The notes under the pieces are model-generated. The model made no database searches. It was not told the DNA's origin and worked only from the letters and a program-made list of their open reading frames with translations. This document shows, in pieces, positions 27,765 through 36,889 of a DNA stretch of 64,000 bases. Source of the DNA: Sphingomonas sp. 32-62-10 (GTDB taxonomy: Bacteria > Pseudomonadota > Alphaproteobacteria > Sphingomonadales > Sphingomonadaceae); contig NCEE01000016.1 of the NCBI GenBank assembly GCA_002280555.1, positions 45,382-109,381 of the forward strand, read 5' to 3'. Every line of letters starts with the position of its first letter. Position 1 is the stretch's first letter. Both the position numbers and the translations under genes were made by a program.

Positions 27765-28816
27765 TGCGGCGCGCGCTGCTGGCAATTTTGGCGCTGATGC
27801 TGGCGGCGGCGAGCGACTATCCTGTGGTCCGCCCCGGCGTACCGTTGCGCTTCCCCGCCGATCACGGTGCGCACCCGGCGTTTCGCACCGAATGGTGGTA
27901 TGTCACGGGGCGCATCAAGGGCGAAGATGGCCGCGATCTCGGCTTTCAGATTACCTTTTTCCGAACCACCCCCAAGATCGACAGCGCCAACCCCAGCCGC
28001 TTTGCCCCGCGCCAGATCCTGTTTGCGCATGCCGCGCTGTCTGATCCCAAGGTCGGTCGCCTGCTCCACGGCGAACGCGCGGCCCGCAGCGGCTTTGGGC
28101 TGGCGCAGGCGCGAATTGGCGACACCGATGTCGCGATCCGCGACTGGCGGATGCGGCGGCTGCCCGATGGTCGGTTCGCGACAACAGTGGCAACGCGCGA
28201 TTTTGCGCTGACGCTGACGCTGCGGCCAACCCAGCCGCCGCTGCCCCAGGGCGAGGGCGGCTATAGCCGCAAGGGGCCGCGCCCCGAACAGGCGAGCCAT
28301 TATTATTCGCTGCCGCATCTTGTCGTTACAGGGCAGCTGACGCGCGGCGGCAAGGCGCAGGCGGTAACGGGGCAGGCGTGGCTCGATCGCGAATGGTCGT
28401 CCGATTATCTGGGCGGGCAGGCGGTGGGCTGGGACTGGACGGGGCTGAATCTTGATGATGGCGGCGCGCTGATGGCGTTCCGGATCAGGGGCGCGGACGG
28501 CAAGGCGATCTGGGCGGGCGGATCGCTCCGCCGCGCCGATGGTCGGATCACGCGCTTTGCCCCTGGCGATGTGCGGTTCGATAGTTTTCGGCGCTGGCGA
28601 TCGCCGCGCACCGGGGCGCTTTATCCGGTGGGGCAGTCGGTAACGATCCGGTTGCCCGAAGGGGTGCGGCGCTGGCGTCTCGATCCGCTGTTCGACGATC
28701 AGGAGCTCGATGGGCGGCGCGGCGGCCAGCCGGTTTACTGGGAAGGTGCTGTGAAAACGCAGGGCGGCACCGGCTATCTCGAACTCACGGGCTATGCCGA
28801 TCGGCTGCGGATGTAG
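27764..28816 (+). CDS. AttH/lipocalin-like (CrtC-type) exported hydrolase
   Basis: 350 residues. N-terminal hydrophobic signal (ALLAILALMLAAAS). The body has the AttH/CrtC features RTEWWYVTG (about 41-49), FQITFFR, YYSLPHL (about 185-191) and GQAWLDREWSS (about 206-216), characteristic of the lipocalin-like fold that holds carotenoid hydratases and AttH. A paired ABC transporter plus AttH-like protein is a recurrent gene arrangement, whose lipid-like substrate is not known. ATG 27764 overlaps the permease stop by one base (TGATG). Confidence 0.88.
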   Translation: MRRALLAILALMLAAASDYPVVRPGVPLRFPADHGAHPAFRTEWWYVTGRIKGEDGRDLGFQITFFRTTPKIDSANPSRFAPRQILFAHAALSDPKVGRLLHGERAARSGFGLAQARIGDTDVAIRDWRMRRLPDGRFATTVATRDFALTLTLRPTQPPLPQGEGGYSRKGPRPEQASHYYSLPHLVVTGQLTRGGKAQAVTGQAWLDREWSSDYLGGQAVGWDWTGLNLDDGGALMAFRIRGADGKAIWAGGSLRRADGRITRFAPGDVRFDSFRRWRSPRTGALYPVGQSVTIRLPEGVRRWRLDPLFDDQELDGRRGGQPVYWEGAVKTQGGTGYLELTGYADRLRM

Positions 28817-28910
28817 TCACCGCGCGTTTGGTCAGGAAGAAGCCGGGGCTATCGGCTGGCGGGCAAACATGCTCTTCTAAGTGCCGGGCAGCGGGGGCAC
28901 GGCATATCAA

Positions 28911-30197
28911 ATGACAACCGAAACACGACCATTCGGTTTCTGGACGGCAACCGCGCTTGTGGTGGGCGGGATGATTGGCGCTGGGATTTTCGTCCAGCCA
29001 GCGCAGCTTGCGCCATTCGGCTGGACGGGGGCGGCGGCTTGGCTCGTCGCCATTCCGGGCGCTTTGCTGCTTGCCTATGTGCTGTCGTGTCTGACCGCTG
29101 CTCGCCCCGATGCGACGGGCACGGTTGCCATCGTGGCGGAGGGATTGGGGACGTTGCCGGGGTTGCTGGTCGGCTGGAGCTATTGGGTCGGCATCTGTTC
29201 GGCCAACGCCATCATCGCGCTGACGGCGGTGCGATACGGCGCGCAGTTTTTCCCCGCGCTCACCGCCACGCCGCTCGCCACCGCGATTGCCGCAACGGCG
29301 TTGATCTGGGCGCTGACCGCGCTCAATTTTGGCGGGGCAAAGGGGGCCGGCCGGTTTCAGGTCCTGACGACGGTGCTGAAGCTGCTGCCGCTGGTGGCGG
29401 TTGCCGCCATCCTCGCGGGCCTGTCCGTGGTCGATCCGGCGCGGTTCTCGGTTAACCCGCATACGCCGTTCGATGCGCGCCAGTTCACGATGGTGCTGAC
29501 GCTCGCCTTTTTCCCGCTGGTGGGGTTCGAGTGCGCGTCACTGGCGGCAGAGCGCGTCCGCGATCCGGCGCGCAACGTGCTGCGCGCGACTTTGGTCGGC
29601 ACGTTGCTGACGGGAATTCTCTACATCATCCTGTGCAATGGCATCGTGTTTGCGCTGCCCGAAGCGATGGTTGCTGCGTCCGATGCGCCGATTGCGATGT
29701 TTGTCGAAAATTTCTGGGGGCGTGGTGCCGGGTTGCTGATTGCGGCCTTTGCGTCGATTTCTGCCATCGGGTGTCTGAATGGCTGGGTGCTGATGCAGGG
29801 CGAACTCCCGCTGGGGATGGCGCGCGCCGGCATTTTGCCCGCCATCTTGGGGCGGACAACCAACCGCGATGTGCCGATCTTCGCGATGCTGCTTTCCAGC
29901 GGCGTCGCCAGCCTGTTGGTGCTGTCGGGGGCGATACCCGGCCTTACCGATGTGCTCACCTTCATGCTGCAACTGACGACGGCGGCGACGGTGTGGTTTT
30001 ACTTCGGCGCCTGTGCCGCGGCGTTCGCGTTCGGCATCGTGCGCCCGCTTGCGGTTGTCGGCATGGCATTTTCGGCTTGGGTGTTGTGGGGATCGGGCAT
30101 GGAGGCGCTGCTGCTCAGCATCGCGCTGATGCTGACCGCGCTACCGCTCTACTGGATCGCGCTACGCCGCCGCCCGCTTGCGGAACAGCCGACCTAA
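28911..30197 (+). CDS. APC family amino acid permease (AdiC-like)
   Basis: 428 residues, about twelve TM helices. The N-terminal motif ATALVVGGMIGAGIFVQP is the APC signature for substrate and carrier binding. Later ALTALNFGGAKGAGRFQ and FFPLVGFECASLAAERV also fit the arginine:agmatine/lysine:cadaverine antiporter-like branch, although the substrate is not certain. ATG 28911 (MTTETRPF) is the likely start; ribosome binding site support is weak. Its 3' end overlaps the convergent FAD oxidoreductase gene by 36 nt (30162-30197). Confidence 0.9.
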   Translation: MTTETRPFGFWTATALVVGGMIGAGIFVQPAQLAPFGWTGAAAWLVAIPGALLLAYVLSCLTAARPDATGTVAIVAEGLGTLPGLLVGWSYWVGICSANAIIALTAVRYGAQFFPALTATPLATAIAATALIWALTALNFGGAKGAGRFQVLTTVLKLLPLVAVAAILAGLSVVDPARFSVNPHTPFDARQFTMVLTLAFFPLVGFECASLAAERVRDPARNVLRATLVGTLLTGILYIILCNGIVFALPEAMVAASDAPIAMFVENFWGRGAGLLIAAFASISAIGCLNGWVLMQGELPLGMARAGILPAILGRTTNRDVPIFAMLLSSGVASLLVLSGAIPGLTDVLTFMLQLTTAATVWFYFGACAAAFAFGIVRPLAVVGMAFSAWVLWGSGMEALLLSIALMLTALPLYWIALRRRPLAEQPT

Positions 30198-31784
30198 CAG
30201 GCTCCGGTCCTTCAAAATCTCATGCGCGGCATTGTGCCCCGGTGCGCCGGTGACGCCGCCACCGGGATGGGTGCCCGATCCGCACATATAGAGCCTGGCA
30301 ACGGGTGAGCGATAATCGCCATGTCCCAGCACTGGCCGCGCTGCCCAGAGCTGGTCGAGGCTCATCCGGCCGTGGAAAATATCTCCGCCGATCAGCCCGA
30401 ACTTGCGCTCCAGATCGAGTGGGGAGTGGATTTGCCGCGCGATGATGCTCGCCTTGAAATTCGGCGCGTGTTGCGTGACGCAATCGATGATGTGGTCGGC
30501 AGCGGTTTCACGCGCGTCATCCCAGCTGCGACCGTCCGGCAGTTCAGGCGCAAATTGCTGGCAGAACAGGCTGGCGACGTGCAGCCCCGGCGGGGCGAGC
30601 GAATCATCGACGGTCGAGGGTAATTTCATCTCGACGATCGGCGCCTTGGACCAGCCGAACGCGCGGGCATCGTCATAGGCCTGGTCCATATAATCCATGC
30701 CCGGCGCGATGATGATCCCGGCGGTGTGGTGCTCTGCCTTTTCTTTGCCCGGCAGCACGGTGAAATCGGGCAGCTCGCTCAGCGCGACGTTCATCCGGAA
30801 CGTGCCTGACCCCGTCTTGAAGTTATCGATCCGCCGCTTGAAATCGGGCTTCAGATCGGCAGGCGCGATCAGCTGGCGATAGAGCAGCGCCGGGCCGACA
30901 TTGGCCGCAACCACATCAGCGGCGATCTCCTGGCCCGACTCCAGCAAAACCCCGATCGCCTTGCCACCGTTCACCAGCACCTGCGCCACCGGCGCTTCCA
31001 GGCTGATCTCCACCCCATGCTCCACGCACGCCTCGGCCATGGCCTTGGTGATCGATCCCATCCCGCCGACACTATGGCCCCATGCGCCCTTCTTGCCGTT
31101 CACTTCGCCGAACACGTGGTGGAGCAGCACATAGGCCGATCCCGGCGTGCTCACCCCTGCGTAATTCCCGACCACCGCGTCGAAGGCAAAGGCGGTCTTG
31201 ACATGATCGTCCTCATACCAGCCGTCGAGGAAATCGCGCGCGCTCTTGGTGAACATGTCGAGCACATCGGCCTGCGCATCGACGCTCATGCCCGCCAGCT
31301 TGCGCCCCTGCGATGCGGCGCTCAGTAAAGCCGGAATGCCGCCACCGGCATTGGGCGGGGTCTTGAGCGACAAATCGCGCAGCACTTCCGCCACGCGCTC
31401 GAGCGCAGCCTCATAAGCCGGAAAGGTATCGGCATCCTTTTGCGAGAAGCGCGCAAATTCGGCCTGGGTCCGTGCAGTGCCGCCGCCTAGTTTCAGATAG
31501 GTATCGGGAAAGGGGAAGAAATTGCTGATCGTGCGCTCGATGATGCGAAAGCCGCGATCGTGCAGCTTCATATCGGCAATCACCTGCGGGCGGAGCAGCG
31601 ACACGGTGTAGCTTGCGGTCGAATTGCGGAACCCGGGGTGAAACTCCTCCGTCACGCACGCCCCGCCGATGATGTCGCGGCGTTCGAGCACGCGGACCTT
31701 CAACCCGGCCCGCGCAAGGTAAAAGGCGCAGACAAGGCCGTTATGCCCACCGCCGATGATGATCGCGTCGTATCGCTTTGTCAT
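30162..31784 (-). CDS. Phytoene dehydrogenase/PYROXD2-like FAD oxidoreductase
   Basis: 540 residues. N-terminal dinucleotide-binding loop IIIGGGHNGLVCAFYLARAG (about 9-28), then ERRDIIGGACVTEE, and the C-terminal GTHPGGGVTGAPGHNAA (about 504-520) shared by the CrtI/PYROXD2 flavoprotein group. These proteins reduce or oxidise polyisoprenoid or related hydrophobic substrates, but the PYROXD2 branch has no assigned reaction. There is no carotenoid gene in the window, so a carotenoid role is not supported. It is divergent from the BLUF gene, with a 144-bp shared region. Confidence 0.9.
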   Translation of the reverse strand: MTKRYDAIIIGGGHNGLVCAFYLARAGLKVRVLERRDIIGGACVTEEFHPGFRNSTASYTVSLLRPQVIADMKLHDRGFRIIERTISNFFPFPDTYLKLGGGTARTQAEFARFSQKDADTFPAYEAALERVAEVLRDLSLKTPPNAGGGIPALLSAASQGRKLAGMSVDAQADVLDMFTKSARDFLDGWYEDDHVKTAFAFDAVVGNYAGVSTPGSAYVLLHHVFGEVNGKKGAWGHSVGGMGSITKAMAEACVEHGVEISLEAPVAQVLVNGGKAIGVLLESGQEIAADVVAANVGPALLYRQLIAPADLKPDFKRRIDNFKTGSGTFRMNVALSELPDFTVLPGKEKAEHHTAGIIIAPGMDYMDQAYDDARAFGWSKAPIVEMKLPSTVDDSLAPPGLHVASLFCQQFAPELPDGRSWDDARETAADHIIDCVTQHAPNFKASIIARQIHSPLDLERKFGLIGGDIFHGRMSLDQLWAARPVLGHGDYRSPVARLYMCGSGTHPGGGVTGAPGHNAAHEILKDRSLLGRLFRKRAAA

Positions 31785-31928
31785 GGGGAAGTGGTGCCGT
31801 GGCGGGCGGCGATTGTCGAGGGGGGAGGGGCGCGCGATGCTTCCTTACCCAAATGGGAAAGATGCGCTACGACGCCGCTGATCTGCCGGGTGACGCGGCC
31901 TACCCCGCATAGACAAAGCGAGAAATCG

Positions 31929-32402
31929 ATGTTCGATGAAGTTGGTTTTCCACGCGGCCCTGACTTGGGCCACGCCGTCCGAGTCCTTGACACCTTCGTC
32001 TACTGTAGCCGTGCCGCCGAGGGCGTGGACGACGCCGAGGTTGATCGCATCATCGAATGGTCGCAACGCCGCAATGTCGAACGCGATATTACCGGCGTGC
32101 TCGTGTTCGGCAGCGGCGTGTTTTTCCAATGGGTCGAGGGGCCGCCCACCGAAGTGGAGAATTTGATCGCGATCCTTTACGGCGATCCGCGCCATTATGA
32201 CATCGTCCCGCTGGACCGGAGTGTTGACGAGCGCGAGCGTCTCTATCCGAATTGGGAGATGGAGCGGGTTGGCGCCGATGACATTCGCGCAGTGCTGAAC
32301 GATGCACTCGAGAGTGCTGAAGACGAAAACAACATTGCGGCCCTCAGGCGTATCCTGAAGCACCTTGATTCGGGGCCGCTGGAGACGCTTGGGCGACGTT
32401 AA
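31929..32402 (+). CDS. BLUF-domain blue-light photoreceptor, single domain
   Basis: 157 residues, BLUF domain at about 20-112. The key flavin-binding residues align with AppA: Tyr25 in FVYCS, Asn49 in QRRNVERDITG, Gln67 in FFQWVEG, and Trp109/Met111 in YPNWEM. So the light-sensing hydrogen-bond network is intact. Only about 45 residues follow, with no EAL, cyclase or other output domain, so it works as a short BLUF protein (PixD/BlrB-like) through protein-protein contacts. ATG 31929 has AGCGAGAAA upstream. The partner is unknown. Confidence 0.93.
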   Translation: MFDEVGFPRGPDLGHAVRVLDTFVYCSRAAEGVDDAEVDRIIEWSQRRNVERDITGVLVFGSGVFFQWVEGPPTEVENLIAILYGDPRHYDIVPLDRSVDERERLYPNWEMERVGADDIRAVLNDALESAEDENNIAALRRILKHLDSGPLETLGRR

Positions 32403-32778
32403 CGCGGTCAGCGACAGGCGGTTCGAGCCGATCCGCTATTGGGAGGTTCCTGCTGCCTCGGTTTCCGGGGTGACGAGGGGGCAGGTGTGGGCCACCTGTC
32501 GCAACTTTCCTACATCGCTGGCAAGTGATACGATCACCGCTGATCTTTGAAACCGTCGAAAATCAGTGATTTGCACCGCTACATTTGCGGTCCACGAAAA
32601 AGTGACGGCAACCCGCAACTTCCGCAACCTTACCCTGCAAAGGTGGTGTGTGGCAGGGGCTTTGCCTCTCTTCACCGACGTCACCCCGGACTTGATCCGG
32701 GGTCCCGCTTCTACTTCTGGCGGCGGCGAAGGTAGCGGGACCCCGGGTCAAGCCCGGGGTGACGGGGAGGGGTTTGGG
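32403..32778. other. Intergenic region between BLUF and Rieske oxygenase genes
   Basis: About 376 bp without a supported gene. It holds the family B palindrome at 32680-32763 near the stop of the convergent Rieske oxygenase gene. I see no other recognisable element. Confidence 0.7.
32680..32763. repeat. Palindromic repeat, family B
   Basis: Arms GTCACCCCGGACTTGATCCG... (32680-32709) and its complement (32734-32763), 16 nt from the stop of the minus-strand Rieske oxygenase gene; likely shared transcript end. Confidence 0.85.
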
Positions 32779-33954
32779 CTACCCCCGCGCCACCCGCGCC
32801 TGCTTCCCCCAACCCGCAGCTGGCGCATGATGCAATCGCGCCTCGGGTATCGCCGCGCGGATCTTTGCGGCGAAGCTCCGCAGGCACACCTCGCTCCGCC
32901 CGATCGGCCCCACCGTAAAACTCTCGGACGCCATCCCTGCCTGCACGCGGGTGATGAGCCAGGTATCCTCGGCATTCACATGGCGGTTGATGCGATCATT
33001 GGCGTAGCGGGCGAGCTTCATCTCGCGGCGGTTATCGGGCAGCGCGAAGGCCATCATCCGCAATACCGATTGCGTCGGGCTGATCGGCAGCCACTGCATG
33101 AAATCGACCTGATCGGGATACAGATCAAAGGCGATGTTCGGCCAGAGCTTGTAATAGAGCCACAGCCGCTGATTGGCTTCCGGCAGGTGCTCGGCGCGGG
33201 GCACGTATGTCTGGTAAAAACGCTCCCACCAATCGGCGGAGGGGCGGTCGACCAGATAGCCCGACATTTTGTCAACGAAAGGCTGCGCTTCGATCGCATA
33301 GCTTTTGCCGAACAGCCGGGAGAGGCCGGGATGGGCGACCGGGATGTGGAGATTGTCCGAATAATTGTCGCCGATATTCTTCCAGTTGACCGCGCGATCG
33401 CGGGTGTAAGCGGGGGTAATCGTCCGCAGGTCTTCGAACCGATACGGCTCGATCTCCTGCGCATAGGGGGCCATCATCTCGGCCACCGACGGCCCGCCAT
33501 CGTCCTTCAAGCGAACGAACACAAAGCCGCGCCAGATCTCCAGACCGACCGCAAACAGCCCCTGACCGCGCTTGTCGAGTGTCGGGTAATCGGCGCTCAC
33601 CGGCACCCCGGTCAGGCTGCCGTCGAGTTCATAGCTCCAGGCATGATAGGGGCAGATGATCTTCTTGGCGCACCCTCCGCTGCCCTCCAGCAGGCGCATT
33701 GCGCGGTGGCGGCAGACATTGGTGAAGCCGCGCACCTCGCGGTCCTCGCCGCGCACGACGATGACGCTTTCGCCCGCATAATCGAGCGAGCGCCAGTCGC
33801 CGGGGCCGCTCAGGTCGCTTTCGTGGCACACGATCTGCCATGACGGGCGGAGGACGCGCGCGATCTCGGCGGCGTAAAAGTCGGGGTCGGTATAGGTCCA
33901 GCCGGGCAGGCCCCAATCGGCGTCTGGGTCGGCAGCTAAGGTTTGGTCCTGCAT
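32779..33954 (-). CDS. Rieske-type aromatic ring-hydroxylating oxygenase alpha subunit
   Basis: 391 residues. Rieske [2Fe-2S] ligands Cys81/His83 (CRHR) and Cys101/His104 (CPYH), then the mononuclear iron region NIGDNYSDNLHIPVAH (about 194-208, His203 and His208), with the acidic ligand in VNAEDTW. Such oxygenases hydroxylate aromatic rings or demethylate quaternary amines (carnitine, stachydrine-type). No reductase or ferredoxin gene is adjacent. ATG 33954 (MQDQTLAAD) has GCGGAG upstream; an ATG at 33978 adds eight residues. The upstream TonB-dependent receptor on the same strand may import the substrate. Confidence 0.92.
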   Translation of the reverse strand: MQDQTLAADPDADWGLPGWTYTDPDFYAAEIARVLRPSWQIVCHESDLSGPGDWRSLDYAGESVIVVRGEDREVRGFTNVCRHRAMRLLEGSGGCAKKIICPYHAWSYELDGSLTGVPVSADYPTLDKRGQGLFAVGLEIWRGFVFVRLKDDGGPSVAEMMAPYAQEIEPYRFEDLRTITPAYTRDRAVNWKNIGDNYSDNLHIPVAHPGLSRLFGKSYAIEAQPFVDKMSGYLVDRPSADWWERFYQTYVPRAEHLPEANQRLWLYYKLWPNIAFDLYPDQVDFMQWLPISPTQSVLRMMAFALPDNRREMKLARYANDRINRHVNAEDTWLITRVQAGMASESFTVGPIGRSEVCLRSFAAKIRAAIPEARLHHAPAAGWGKQARVARG

Positions 33955-34036
33955 CAGGGGCGCTCCGCAAGGCCACATGAACGGCCGTTACGTCCTTAGC
34001 GCGGGGAGGTCTTGCTTGTCAGTACCGGTTTGGCGA

Positions 34037-34062
34037 GCGGGCAGGGCATGAGCCCCGCCCGC
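34037..34062. terminator. Possible hairpin between TonB receptor and Rieske oxygenase
   Basis: Inverted repeat GCGGGCAGGGC-ATGA-GCCCCGCCCGC (11-nt arms, one mismatch). No T-run follows on the minus strand, so it may be a weak terminator or processing site between the TonB-dependent receptor and the oxygenase gene. Confidence 0.35.
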
Positions 34063-34073
34063 TGCCTGAACGA

Positions 34074-36383
34074 TCAGAACTTGGCCGAAACCTGGAAGCC
34101 ATAGAAGCGCGGCTCGGCCGGGATGAAGGTGGGGACGCCGAATGCGCCACCCGTGTTGCCCGCGTCGAGCAAATAGCGCTCATCGCTGGCGTTGCGGACG
34201 AACCCGGCGACTTCGAACCGATCATTGTCGAAGCTGACGCCCGCCCGGGCATTGTACAGCGTGACACCGGGCTGCGAGATCAGCGGGTTGTTGGGCAGCT
34301 CGAAGAAGATCTGGCTGCGATAGGTCATGGTCGGCGTCGCGAACAGGCGGACGCCGCCACCGATCGGGGTATCGATCGTAAACCCGGCCGATGCCTGAAC
34401 TTCAGGCTGCAGACGGAAGCGGGCACCCGCAAAGGCTGGCGAGAAGGCGCTGTCCCGGCTGATGCCGCCATTGATGTAACCGATATTGCCGAAGATGTTC
34501 AGCCAGCGCGCCGCGCGCCAGTTGGCCTCGGCCTCCACACCGACATTGTTGGCGTTACCAGCGCTCTGTGTCAGCGTGGTGCCATTGGGCTGGATCACGC
34601 TGACCTGGAAGTCGCTGTAATTCTGGTAATAGACGCCGATCGAGCCCGAGACCGGACCGACCTTGCCCTTGATGCCCGCTTCATAGTTCCAGACGACTTC
34701 TTCGGCGACTGGTGTGAACGCGGCGACCGGACCGGTTGGTGTAGCGCGTGCCCCCAGCTGGACCACCGGTGAGCGGCGGCCCTTCGATACCGTCGCGAAG
34801 ACGTTGATATCGTCCGTCACGCGGTACAGCGCATTGAAGCGTGGCAGTACCGCCGAGAAGCTGTCCTGAACCAGAAACGTCTGACCGGCGGTATCGACCT
34901 GGCCGGGGATCAACGATGCCGCGAGCGGATTGAGCCGAGGACGCGGCACGGTGGCGAAAAAGCCCGATTCGCGCTGCTCGATCAGTCCGCGCACACCAAC
35001 GGTCAGCTCGAACCGTGGCGAGACCAGCCAGGTCACGTCACCGAACACCGAATAGGTATCGTTCTTGCCGATGTTACCGAACACCGACTGGTACAGCGTC
35101 AGCGGGCCAGCCTCTGCAGGCACGGTGCCGTTGGGCAGCACGCAGCCGGGGCGCGTCGCAGCTACGGCACAGGTGAAGAAGGTTGCCTCGTTGCTCGAAA
35201 AGGGCACGATCTGCTGGCTGTCTTCCTGGAAGAAATTCCAGCCGAACGATGCACGGAAGTTATCGTCCTTATAGGCGAAGCGGCCTTCATGGTTGACCTG
35301 ATAGCCAAACGCATTTTCAGCGAACTCAAGGAAGAAAGCGCGCGAGCCGTCAGCGTCGAAGATTTCGAGGCTGTTGAACTGGCGGAAGCCATTCACCGTG
35401 GTGAAGTTCCAGCCGGGGGCGAAATCATAGGAAAGCGTGATGTTCGCGTCCCAAACATCGCGGCTCAGCCCGAGCTGGGCGTCGCCGAGCACGGCGGCCG
35501 AGACCGGCGAGCCCGACAGATTGGCAGGGCCGAAGACGTTGGCAGGGCCCGCTTCGGTCGGGAAAGTGCCCGAAATGAACGGCGTGCCGCCATTGCGCTG
35601 GCGATCATAGGTCGCGATCACATCGACCGTCAGGGCGTCGACCGGGGTGTAGCGGAGCGATGCGCGAAGGCCGAGCTGGTCCTGCGAGTAGAGCTCCCGC
35701 GTCTGGCTGGTCGCCAGATTGTTGATATAGCCGTCGCGGTTTTTGTATTCGCCCGCCAGGCGGACGGCGACAGTGTCGTTGCCGGCATTGACGAAGCCCG
35801 AGGCCAGATAGGCATCGAAATTGCCATAGCCGCCTGTGATCTGACCCGAAAAACCGGGCTTTGGTCGTGCTGAGACGATGCTGATCGCACCAACGGCAGA
35901 GGCGGTGCCGAACAACGTCGCCTGCGGACCCTTGATCACTTCGATCCGGTCGACGTCATAGATCGCCTGATACGAACCGCGCGAACGCGAGATATCCACG
36001 CCGTTGTAATAAAGTGTGACGCGGGGACCCTGCTGAGCCGAGCCGCTGTCTGAGGTGATGCCGCGGATGACGATGCCGGGGTTATTCGCGCTCTGCTCCT
36101 GGATATTCAGGCCGGGGACGAAGTTCGACAATTCGTCGAGATCGGACACGCCCAGTTCGCGCAACCGCGCACCGGTGTTGACCGAAATCGTGATCGGCAC
36201 ATCGACATTGCGCTGCTCGATCTTCTGCGCAGTGACCAGAATGTCGGTGTCGTTGATCTGGTCGCTCGCCTGATCATCGGTTTGGGCGAGTGCCTGGGGC
36301 TCGGCCGACTGGGCATGGGCAGCGCTGGCAGCAAAGGAGCCCGACAGCAGCAGGGCAGCGGAAAGCGAACGATAACGAGTCAT
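34074..36383 (-). CDS. TonB-dependent outer membrane receptor
   Basis: 769 residues. Signal peptide (YRSLSAALLLSGSFAASAAHAQ), TonB box-like ILVTAQK (about 49-55), a plug domain (ELSNFVPGLNIQEQ... RGITSDSGSA... VDRIEVIKGPQATLFGT) and a long beta-barrel ending in aromatic FQVSAKF. The ligand is unknown. Since it is co-directional with the Rieske oxygenase gene 119 nt downstream, uptake of the oxygenase substrate is a reasonable guess. It is divergent from the cobalamin-riboswitch btuB, but no riboswitch is visible on its own leader. ATG 36383 (MTRYRSLS) was chosen because it opens the signal peptide, with GGGGG upstream. Confidence 0.92.
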   Translation of the reverse strand: MTRYRSLSAALLLSGSFAASAAHAQSAEPQALAQTDDQASDQINDTDILVTAQKIEQRNVDVPITISVNTGARLRELGVSDLDELSNFVPGLNIQEQSANNPGIVIRGITSDSGSAQQGPRVTLYYNGVDISRSRGSYQAIYDVDRIEVIKGPQATLFGTASAVGAISIVSARPKPGFSGQITGGYGNFDAYLASGFVNAGNDTVAVRLAGEYKNRDGYINNLATSQTRELYSQDQLGLRASLRYTPVDALTVDVIATYDRQRNGGTPFISGTFPTEAGPANVFGPANLSGSPVSAAVLGDAQLGLSRDVWDANITLSYDFAPGWNFTTVNGFRQFNSLEIFDADGSRAFFLEFAENAFGYQVNHEGRFAYKDDNFRASFGWNFFQEDSQQIVPFSSNEATFFTCAVAATRPGCVLPNGTVPAEAGPLTLYQSVFGNIGKNDTYSVFGDVTWLVSPRFELTVGVRGLIEQRESGFFATVPRPRLNPLAASLIPGQVDTAGQTFLVQDSFSAVLPRFNALYRVTDDINVFATVSKGRRSPVVQLGARATPTGPVAAFTPVAEEVVWNYEAGIKGKVGPVSGSIGVYYQNYSDFQVSVIQPNGTTLTQSAGNANNVGVEAEANWRAARWLNIFGNIGYINGGISRDSAFSPAFAGARFRLQPEVQASAGFTIDTPIGGGVRLFATPTMTYRSQIFFELPNNPLISQPGVTLYNARAGVSFDNDRFEVAGFVRNASDERYLLDAGNTGGAFGVPTFIPAEPRFYGFQVSAKF

Positions 36384-36545
36384 GATAAACCCCCGTGGTG
36401 GAGCGCCGCCTGTGGGGGAAACTTGTGTATGCTGCACTGCAATATCGAGACAGTTCGGCGACAGTTGCGCGTCGTTTCAAAGCGGTAGCCGGTTGTGCTT
36501 TTTGGGCATCGGTCGTCTGCTCGCACCGGTCAACGTCCGGAAGGG

Positions 36546-36574
36546 TTGCCTATCGCCTGCCGCTGACATAACAT
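36546..36574 (+). promoter_or_regulatory. Candidate sigma-70 promoter of the btu operon
   Basis: TTGCCT (36546-36551), 17-nt spacer, TAACAT (36569-36574). It would start transcription at about 36582, just before the riboswitch aptamer. The spacing supports it, but the -10 match is only moderate. Confidence 0.4.
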
Positions 36575-36582
36575 TAGGGCGC

Positions 36583-36760
36583 ATCAGGTTCCCCGAGAGG
36601 GGAATAATAGGGAACGCGGAACCAGGGAGTAACCCTGCAAGCCGCGGCTGTCCCCGCAACTGTGACCGGTGAGTGGTCGCCCCGATATGCCACTGGATGC
36701 ATCTGTATCCGGGAAGGTGGGGCGGACATGATGACCCGGGAGCCAGGAGACCTGCCTGAC
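36583..36760 (+). ncRNA. Cobalamin (adenosylcobalamin) riboswitch
   Basis: The leader has the landmark elements of the class in order: AATAGGGAA-like AATAATAGGGAAC, GTAACCCTGC, the core GCTGTCCCCGCAACTGTGA, GCCACTGG, GGGAAGG, GATGACCCGG and the B12 box AGCCAGGAGACCTGCC (36741-36756). It is oriented with btuB. Bound cobalamin is expected to turn off btuBFCD expression. Confidence 0.95.
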
Positions 36761-36889
36761 GCGGTCGGTCCTTTGCGCGGACGGGGTGTTCAGCGTGATC
36801 GAGGGTAATCCTCGCGTGACGACATCGATCGGGGTGGCGCGCGCGGGTGACAACCAGCGTCGATGCTGTCGTGCCATTGGTGCGTGCGA

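Noticed and set aside
32530..32580. Short inverted repeat ATCACCGCTGAT...ATCAGTGAT downstream of the BLUF gene
   Set aside because: Arms are short and unequal and there is no T-run; not enough for a terminator or operator call.
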